Shown: positions 58,862-64,000 of the stretch, in pieces
Numbering within the stretch: the stretch's first letter is position 1
How the letters are laid out: each line of letters begins with the position of its first letter
Assembly (NCBI GenBank): GCA_040081715.1
Contig: JBEBFY010000013.1
Location: 1 to 64,000, forward strand
DNA length: 64,000 nt
Reading direction: 5' to 3'
DNA from: CANKJK01 sp040081715
GTDB taxonomy: Bacteria; Acidobacteriota; Vicinamibacteria; Vicinamibacterales; UBA2999
Program-made: the position numbers and the translations under genes
Notes under the pieces: generated by a model
The model's database searches: none
What the model was told of the DNA's origin: nothing
What the model saw: only the letters and a program-made list of their open reading frames with translations

Positions 58862-59647
58862 CTAACGGGCGACGGAGGAGTCTGCCCGCGCGGGTACCGG
58901 CGGCTTCGATCCGAAGAACGCTGCCGCCAGAAGCCATCCCATGGGGAGGAGCACCAGGAGGTAGGAGAAGTACTGCCCGTACCGACCGTCGGGGCCGTAG
59001 GGCTCCGTGGCCCAGTGCAGCGGCTCGCTGTAGGGGAAGATGTTCGCTTCGGTCAGTTCGTGGAATCCGTAGATGAGCAACTGCACCACGAACACCATCA
59101 GAAACACCGCGGTCACCTGGAAGAACAGGCCCAGATTGACGCGGTGGCCGAACCGCGACCAGAGCGAGGCCACGCCCGCGGCGCACAGGGTGCCGGCCAC
59201 TGCGCCGAGGATGATGTCCACGGCCTTAATCTGAAAAAACAGGGTGCCCATCAACAGAGCGGTTTCCATCCCCTCCCGCGAGATCATCAGGAGCGTGAAC
59301 AGGAAGACACCGGCAAAAGCGCTCGTCCCCGCGCGTTGCGCCGACTCGGACAGGTGCGTCTCGATCTCGTGCTTCAGCCGCCGCGCATGCCGCCACATGT
59401 GGACAATGAGCGAGGCCACAAGCACCGCCGCCACGATCGCCAGCACGCCCTCCCAGAGCGCCTGGTTCGAGGCTTTCTGAAAGAGGTAGGCCAAGCCGAC
59501 ACTCAGCAGGACGGCAACGACAATGCCCCACCGGACTGCAGGAATCAGGCCTGACCGGCCGCTTTTTCGCAGATAGGCCAGGCTGATGGCCACAATCAGG
59601 AAGGCCTCGAGGCCCTCACGCAACGTGATGACAAAGGCTTGGAGCAT
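58862..59647 (-). CDS. FTR1-family high-affinity iron permease
   Basis: A 261-residue membrane protein with about seven spans and two REGxE-type iron-transfer motifs: TLREGLEAFLIV (near residue 10) and ISREGMETALLM (about 125). These are diagnostic for FTR1/EfeU. No EfeO or EfeB partner is adjacent. Together with the HemQ-like gene upstream it may link iron uptake to heme synthesis. Confidence 0.92.
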   Translation of the reverse strand: MLQAFVITLREGLEAFLIVAISLAYLRKSGRSGLIPAVRWGIVVAVLLSVGLAYLFQKASNQALWEGVLAIVAAVLVASLIVHMWRHARRLKHEIETHLSESAQRAGTSAFAGVFLFTLLMISREGMETALLMGTLFFQIKAVDIILGAVAGTLCAAGVASLWSRFGHRVNLGLFFQVTAVFLMVFVVQLLIYGFHELTEANIFPYSEPLHWATEPYGPDGRYGQYFSYLLVLLPMGWLLAAAFFGSKPPVPARADSSVAR

Positions 59648-59739
59648 GGGAATCTGGAATCCTGAGAAACAATCTCAGGATGGAGTCTAGCGCAGATCTG
59701 CAGGCACCGGAAGGCGGGGCCGCTGGGCGGCCAGGAACG

Positions 59740-60558
59740 CTAGAGCTGGGGCACCTGGCCACCCAGGAAGGTGGCCAGTTCCTCATCCTTGAACTGCAGG
59801 CCGATATAGAACGGGCCGAATTCGGCGAACTTCGCACTGGCCTCGTCGAACCGCATCTCGTAGATAAGCTTCTTGAACACGAGCGGGTCGTCGGCGAACA
59901 GATCCACGCCCCACTCCCAGTCGTCGTACCCAATCGACCCCGAGATGACCTGCGTGACCTTACCCGCGTAGTGGCGGCCGATCATGCCGTGCTCGCGCAT
60001 CATCGACGCCCGCTTCTCGAACGTCTCGGAGTACCAGTTCACCGATTCGCCGCGGCGCTTGTTCATCGGGTAAAAGCAGACGTGCCGTCCCGGCGGCACC
60101 TCCAGGAAGAGCCGCGACATCACGCGCTGGCGCTGCGTTTCCATTTCGGCATCGAAGGCGCGCTCGAATTCCTCCGAGCCTGGCGTGAACTTCGCGCCGA
60201 CCTGCTCGTGCGCCTTGGCTGTCATCTCGTACATGCCCAACTCGACGACCGACACGTAGGAGGTGGTCACCTCCAGGTAGTCGTGCAACCTCGTGCGCGA
60301 CAGGTTCAGCTGCGCCTGTCCCAGATCGGCGAACGTCCGGCGGAACGCGATCACCATCAGGTCCGCCTTGTGCCCCAGCATCTGGACCAACGCGGTGGCG
60401 CCCCCGCCGCCGGTGACGGCCAGAGCCTGCCGCGCCTCGTCGGCCAGACTCGTCCGCTCCGCCGGGGTCAGCCCCCGCACCCGGTCCCATCGCACGCGGT
60501 ACATCAGGTGCAGGACACTCCAGCCTTCGTGCGTTTCGGGGACAAACGGATTGTGCAT
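59740..60558 (-). CDS. Chlorite dismutase-superfamily protein, HemQ/ChdC-like
   Basis: A 272-residue protein of the Cld/HemQ family. YAGKVTQVISGSIGYDDWEWGVDLFADDP contains the usual KV-x-Q and DDWEWG blocks, and RLFLEVPPGRHVCFYPMNKRRGE matches the FYPM(S/N)KRR signature of coproheme decarboxylases. This points to the last step of coproporphyrin-dependent heme synthesis. TAGAAT on its coding strand (60566-60571) lies seven bases before the ATG, a probable leaderless start. Confidence 0.88.
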   Translation of the reverse strand: MHNPFVPETHEGWSVLHLMYRVRWDRVRGLTPAERTSLADEARQALAVTGGGGATALVQMLGHKADLMVIAFRRTFADLGQAQLNLSRTRLHDYLEVTTSYVSVVELGMYEMTAKAHEQVGAKFTPGSEEFERAFDAEMETQRQRVMSRLFLEVPPGRHVCFYPMNKRRGESVNWYSETFEKRASMMREHGMIGRHYAGKVTQVISGSIGYDDWEWGVDLFADDPLVFKKLIYEMRFDEASAKFAEFGPFYIGLQFKDEELATFLGGQVPQL

Positions 60559-60628
60559 GGAGGCGATTCTACACTTGCAGTACCCTGACCCAGGCGGCGC
60601 GACTCCGCGTCGCCGCAAGGAGCGCCAC

Positions 60629-61069
60629 GTGCCATCACCTGAACAGCAGACATTCGAAACACACGTCCGGCGCGTGCCGAACGCGTATGCGGCAGGAACC
60701 CTGTTCGCCCTGGCGGGCGTCCTCTACGGGATCTACAGCGTGGCGACCGGCCCGTCGATCGACAGCGCCGTGGCGCTGCTGTCGTCGATGGCCCTGATGG
60801 TGGCCCTTGCCTTCACGCGAACCAACGCGCTGCGCGTCCAGGATCGGATCATCCGCCTGGAAATGCAGGTCCGGTTGCGGCACCTGCTTCCCGCCGACCT
60901 GCAGAGCCGCATCGGCGAGCTGACCCTCGGCCAGCTCGTGTCGCTGCGGTTTGCGAGCGACGCGGAGTTGCCCGCCCTGACCCGACGCGTGCTGGACGAA
61001 AAGCTCACGGATCGCAAGACAATCAAGAAGCTCATCACCAACTGGCAGGCCGATTCGCTCCGGGTCTGA
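60629..61069 (+). CDS. DUF6526-type membrane protein
   Basis: A 146-residue protein with two close transmembrane helices (AAGTLFALAGVLYGIYSVA and AVALLSSMALMVALAFT, about residues 22-62) and a long cytoplasmic C-terminal helical part (TNALRVQDRIIRLEMQVRLR). The pattern matches DUF6526, a family I associate with Acidobacteriota; function unknown. GTG at 60629 is preceded by AAGGAG. It lies 21 bases before the exonuclease gene. Confidence 0.8.
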   Translation: MPSPEQQTFETHVRRVPNAYAAGTLFALAGVLYGIYSVATGPSIDSAVALLSSMALMVALAFTRTNALRVQDRIIRLEMQVRLRHLLPADLQSRIGELTLGQLVSLRFASDAELPALTRRVLDEKLTDRKTIKKLITNWQADSLRV

Positions 61070-61090
61070 CGCGCCGCGCCGCACGAGATC

Positions 61091-61846
61091 ATGCCGCTCA
61101 CGATCGCGACCTGGAACGTCAACGGCATCCGGGCGCGCCAGGCTGAAGTGCAGGCGTTTCTCGAGCGCGAGCGGCCCGACGTGCTCTGTCTCCAGGAGCT
61201 CAAGGCCGCGCCCGAGCAGATCCCCGTCTGGCTTGTCGACGTCGAGGGCTACTGGAGCCAGTGGCACGGCGGCAAAGGCTACTCAGGCGTCGCCCTGCTG
61301 ATCCGCCGGACCGTCACAGCCGACGCGCCGGCCTTCTCGCATCCGTCGTTCGACTTCGAGCACCGGATCGTCACGGCCGAACTGCCGGGGGCGACCGTAG
61401 CCTCGGTCTACGTGCCCAATGGCGGAAAGGACTTCGACGCCAAGCTCCGTTTCCTGGAGGGGCTTAGGGTGATGGCCGCGGCGCATGCGGCAGACGGACG
61501 GCCGCTTATCCTCTGCGGCGACCTCAACGTCGCGCATCGCGACATCGACGTGCACGCGAAGGAACTGAAGCCCGGTGCGATGGGCCAGCGGGATGACGAA
61601 CGGGCGCTCTTCGATGCGGTGCTCGGGCACGGGCTGGTGGACGTGCAGCGGACGCTACACCCAGGCGAACCTGACCTGTACACGTGGTGGCCGCCCTGGC
61701 GACAGATGCGTCAGCGCAACATCGGATGGAGGATTGACTACGTCCTCGTGAGCACGTCGCTCGCCGCCGCCGCCCGGTCGTGCGTCGCCCACCGCGAGGT
61801 CGGCACCAGCGACCACGGGCCCCTGATCGCCAAGTTCGAGGTGTGA
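61091..61846 (+). CDS. xthA: Exodeoxyribonuclease III (ExoIII/XthA)
   Basis: A 251-residue AP endonuclease/exonuclease: TIATWNVNGIRARQAEV, CLQELKA (metal-binding Glu), VYVPNGGKD, LCGDLNVAHRDIDVH, WRIDYVLVS and TSDHGPLIAKF (catalytic Asp-His). It removes abasic sites from DNA. It overlaps the downstream permease start as GTGA. Confidence 0.95.
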   Translation: MPLTIATWNVNGIRARQAEVQAFLERERPDVLCLQELKAAPEQIPVWLVDVEGYWSQWHGGKGYSGVALLIRRTVTADAPAFSHPSFDFEHRIVTAELPGATVASVYVPNGGKDFDAKLRFLEGLRVMAAAHAADGRPLILCGDLNVAHRDIDVHAKELKPGAMGQRDDERALFDAVLGHGLVDVQRTLHPGEPDLYTWWPPWRQMRQRNIGWRIDYVLVSTSLAAAARSCVAHREVGTSDHGPLIAKFEV

Positions 61847-62706
61847 CACCAGTGCGTCAGATCGCGGCTGCCGCCGGATTGTGTCTCGTGGCGTTCGGGA
61901 CGTCCCTCGGGGCCGGGGCTGAAGAGACCCGGCCCCGCGTGCTCATCTCGCGCCAGCTGGCCGAGGCCCGCCACCTGGCGCCGGGTTCGACCATCCACCT
62001 GTCGAGCGCCTCCAGCGGTGAGCGGGCGCAGCCCTTCGTGGTGCAGGGCATCTACGAACCGACGCCGAACCCGATGGAGATCAGCGAATCGAAGTTCAAG
62101 GTGCGCCTGCATCTGCCGGATTTCGCGCGGCTTATCACAGACCCGAATGATCTCGTGCGCCTGGAGACCGTTGACCAAGTCAACCTCGCGCTCCGCGATC
62201 CGGCGCAGGCGGCGACCGTAGCCACACGACTCATGACGGAAGCGCCGGGGATCGTGGCCCGTCCTGTACGGGTGGCCGTCGGCGGCGCCGGCACGTTCGT
62301 GGCGATCGAGCGCTTTCACCTGGCGATCGCTGTGGTCACCATCATCGCCAGCGCGCTGTTCCTGCTCGCGCTCTCGGTGATGCTCGTCGATGAACGCCGC
62401 GACACGGTCGGCGTGCTCCGGCTCATCGGCCTCACCAGCCACCGGGTGCTCGGACAGGTATTCCTGGAGGGCCTGATCGTGGCCACGGGCGGGTCGCTCT
62501 TCGGGCTGGTGCTGGCCGCCGGATCGCAGGCGATCATCAACCAGTACTTCCAGTGGCACTACAACACCGCCCTCGTCTTCGTGCGGGTGACGCCCTCCGT
62601 CGCTTTCCTGTGCCTCGCAATCGCGATTCCCCTCGGCGTCATCGCCAGCGGCGTGGCCTCGTGGGCCCTGCTTCGCCGGCAACTGATGGCCCTGGCCCGC
62701 CGATGA
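61843..62706 (+). CDS. ABC exporter FtsX-like permease, first subunit (N-terminally short)
   Basis: A 287-residue MacB/LolCE-type permease. The C-terminal FtsX domain has three to four spans (FHLAIAVVTIIASALFLLAL, GQVFLEGLIVATGGSLFGLV, AFLCLAIAIPLGVIASGVA) with the DERRDTVGVLRLIGLTS loop that contacts the ATPase. The usual N-terminal membrane helix and first half of the periplasmic domain are missing; instead there is a signal-peptide-like start before ISRQLAEARHLAPGS. GTG at 61843 overlaps xthA; GTG at 61852 is the alternative. Confidence 0.85.
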   Translation: MTPVRQIAAAAGLCLVAFGTSLGAGAEETRPRVLISRQLAEARHLAPGSTIHLSSASSGERAQPFVVQGIYEPTPNPMEISESKFKVRLHLPDFARLITDPNDLVRLETVDQVNLALRDPAQAATVATRLMTEAPGIVARPVRVAVGGAGTFVAIERFHLAIAVVTIIASALFLLALSVMLVDERRDTVGVLRLIGLTSHRVLGQVFLEGLIVATGGSLFGLVLAAGSQAIINQYFQWHYNTALVFVRVTPSVAFLCLAIAIPLGVIASGVASWALLRRQLMALARR

Positions 62707-63893
62707 GAGCCCTCACCTTCGCCGCCCGGAACCTCCTGCGGCAGCCCGCCCGTGCGTGGCTCGGCGTGCTGGGCGTCGCCGCGGTCGGCGCCCTCCTCTT
62801 CGACATGCTGCTGCTCTCGAACGGCCTGGTGATCTCCATGGAGCAGATGCTGGCCACGACGGGCTTCGATATTCGCGCGGGCATCGGCGGGATGGTGCCT
62901 GGCGGCGGGCCACTGATCGATGACGCGGTCGTTCTGGCGGACCGGCTGCGGGCGCTTCCGGAGGTGGCGGATGCCACGCCGGTGCGCTTTGCCGACGGGC
63001 TGCTCGCGCGTACCCCCCGGCCCCTTGGCGTGCGTGTCATGGGCGCGGCGTCGGCGGGACGGCCCGCGTGGACTCTGCTGCGCGGGCGGGATCTGACAGG
63101 CGCGCCGAACGAGGCGCTGGTGAGCCAGCGCGTGCTGGATGTGATGAAGACGCACATCGGCGGCACGCTCGACATCCGGACGTTCGCGCAGGGAACGCGG
63201 ACCGTGGCGCCGGCCGAACACCTGACGATCGTGGGGGTGGCCGAGTTTCCCTTCGAAAGCGAGCGTGGCACGACCATCGGCCTGTCGCTGGCCGGGGTGG
63301 ACCGCGTGGCCGGCGGCACTGGCGCGGAGCGGGCCGAACAGTTCCTGATCACCTCCGCGGATGGTGTGGAGCCGAAGGCCGCCAAGGCCGCCATTGAGCG
63401 GGCAGCACCGGCCCTGACGGCCTTCACCAACGATCAGCTCCTGGTCCGGATGCAACAGGGTGGCCTCTCCTACTTCCGCCAGATCTCATTCGTGCTGACC
63501 ACAGTCACCGTCGGCTTTGCGTTCCTGCTGGTCACAGTGCTGCTCACGGTGTCGGTCAATCAGCGCCTCGGCGAAATCGCGGGCCTGCGCGCCCTGGGCT
63601 TCTCGAAGCGCCGGGCCATGGCCGACGTCGTCTCCGAAGCGGTGCTGATCGTCGGCACGGGGGCGGTTGTGGCTCTACCGCTCGGCCTGGGGCTCGCGCG
63701 CATCCTGGACTGGATCCTCAAGTCCATCCCAGGCATTCCGGCGTCGCTGCACTTCTTCGTATTCCAGCCGCGGGCCCTCGTCGTGCATCTGGTGCTCTTC
63801 GCACTGACGGCGGTGGCCGCGGCGGCGTACCCGGTACGCCTGGTGGCCACGCTGCCGATTGCGGCCACGTTGCGGCGGGAGGTCGTGTCGTGA
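62703..63893 (+). CDS. ABC exporter FtsX-like permease, second subunit
   Basis: A 396-residue full-length MacB/LolC-like permease: TM1 (about 16-40), a periplasmic core (about 45-265), and the FtsX domain with three spans and the cytoplasmic loop NQRLGEIAGLRALGFSKRRAM. It should pair with the shorter permease and the ATPase that follows. Stop and start overlaps on both sides (ATGA, GTGA) show one operon. Lipoprotein or small-molecule export is the usual role. Confidence 0.9.
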   Translation: MRALTFAARNLLRQPARAWLGVLGVAAVGALLFDMLLLSNGLVISMEQMLATTGFDIRAGIGGMVPGGGPLIDDAVVLADRLRALPEVADATPVRFADGLLARTPRPLGVRVMGAASAGRPAWTLLRGRDLTGAPNEALVSQRVLDVMKTHIGGTLDIRTFAQGTRTVAPAEHLTIVGVAEFPFESERGTTIGLSLAGVDRVAGGTGAERAEQFLITSADGVEPKAAKAAIERAAPALTAFTNDQLLVRMQQGGLSYFRQISFVLTTVTVGFAFLLVTVLLTVSVNQRLGEIAGLRALGFSKRRAMADVVSEAVLIVGTGAVVALPLGLGLARILDWILKSIPGIPASLHFFVFQPRALVVHLVLFALTAVAAAAYPVRLVATLPIAATLRREVVS

Positions 63894-64000
63894 GCGTGAT
63901 CGAGGCGCGCCACCTGACGCGCGCGTTCCCGATGCCGGCAGGCCCGGTCACGGCGGTGCGCGACGTGTCCCTGAGCGTACCTCCCGGCGACTTCGTGGCC
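63890..64000 (+). CDS. ABC transporter ATP-binding protein, LolD/MacB-like (cut by window end)
   Basis: The first 37 codons of an ATPase gene beginning GTG at 63890: VIEARHLTRAFPMPAG, then VTAVRDVSLSVPPGDFVA, typical of the A-loop and first strands just before Walker A in LolD/MacB-type ATPases. The rest lies beyond the window. It completes the export operon with the two permeases. Confidence 0.88.
   Translation, partial: MSVIEARHLTRAFPMPAGPVTAVRDVSLSVPPGDFVA

Noticed and set aside
1..64000. CRISPR arrays, tRNA or rRNA genes, insertion sequences
   Set aside because: No regularly spaced direct repeats, cloverleaf-like sequences, transposase frames or terminal inverted repeats were seen on reading through the window.

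Overview
The window is about 64 kb of high-GC bacterial DNA, densely coded on both strands, with no rRNA, tRNA, CRISPR array or intact mobile element that I can see. The gene families fit an aerobic soil Acidobacteriota, most likely of the Vicinamibacteria type. They include repeated PQQ-like beta-propeller proteins, a DUF5916 outer-membrane protein, a Tat-exported IorAB-type molybdoenzyme, a DUF6526 protein and a zinc-binding protein with a Gly/Arg tail. The taxonomic call is an inference from gene content, not a phylogeny.

Layout. 0-3 kb: an RRM RNA-binding protein, then modA-modB-modC for molybdate uptake. 3-9 kb: a secreted PQQ-like propeller coupled to a metal-site-less MBL-fold protein, a DinB-like protein, a 2Fe-2S ferredoxin and a DUF5916 protein. 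9-12.5 kb: an electron-transfer operon (SHP-type cytochrome c, diheme cytochrome c, cytochrome b561) followed by a QseBC-like two-component pair, with a direct-repeat response-regulator box upstream. 12.5-19.4 kb: a decayed VOC gene, a second PQQ-like propeller, IorB/IorA-type molybdenum hydroxylase subunits, a PQQ-dependent dehydrogenase and an intact VOC paralogue. 19.4-22 kb: an ArsR-AHSA1 pair and a truncated, frameshifted type III restriction helicase-nuclease remnant. 22-28.1 kb: a full isc operon (iscR-iscS-iscU-iscA-hscB-hscA-fdx-iscX) with two IscR-type boxes on its promoter, followed by two tiny membrane proteins. 28-31 kb: a Uma2 protein, a SnoaL-like protein and a diheme cytochrome. 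31-34 kb: a protein-thiocarboxylate cysteine pathway (MoeZ-like E1/rhodanese, CysO-like carrier, JAMM protease, CysM). 34-46.7 kb: a sorbosone dehydrogenase-like protein, AlkA-like glycosylase, SIMPL protein, UbiE/MenG, UspA, MntH/MntR, HAD phosphatase, QueD, a HigBA-like toxin-antitoxin pair, a deoxyhypusine-synthase-like protein, an FNR-like reductase and FabI. 46.8-54 kb: arginine biosynthesis, argH and argR diverging from argC-argB-argD-argJ-argF. 54-64 kb: FadD-like ligase, PxpA, DndB-like DGQHR protein, DUF1624 acyltransferase, FTR1 iron permease, HemQ-like protein, ExoIII, and an ABC exporter whose ATPase runs off the end.

How the parts fit. ModABC can supply molybdate to the IorAB enzyme. 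The isc operon serves the many Fe-S and heme electron carriers. The quinoproteins and c-type cytochromes suggest periplasmic oxidation chemistry feeding the respiratory chain. MntR/MntH, IscR, ArsR, ArgR, HigA and the QseB-like regulator each have a candidate site beside their own genes. Several genes (modA, Uma2, the 36420 gene, higB, the divergent pair at 44.4 kb, the fadD-like gene, hemQ) have a -10-like hexamer 6-7 nt before the start codon, which suggests leaderless transcripts.

I see no clear new defence island. The most unusual items are the CysO-like carrier whose di-glycine is masked by an Ala-Trp tail next to its JAMM protease, pxpA with a probable ATC start, the two small membrane proteins behind isc, the metal-site-less MBL protein paired with a propeller, the twin IscR boxes, and the solitary DndB-like protein.
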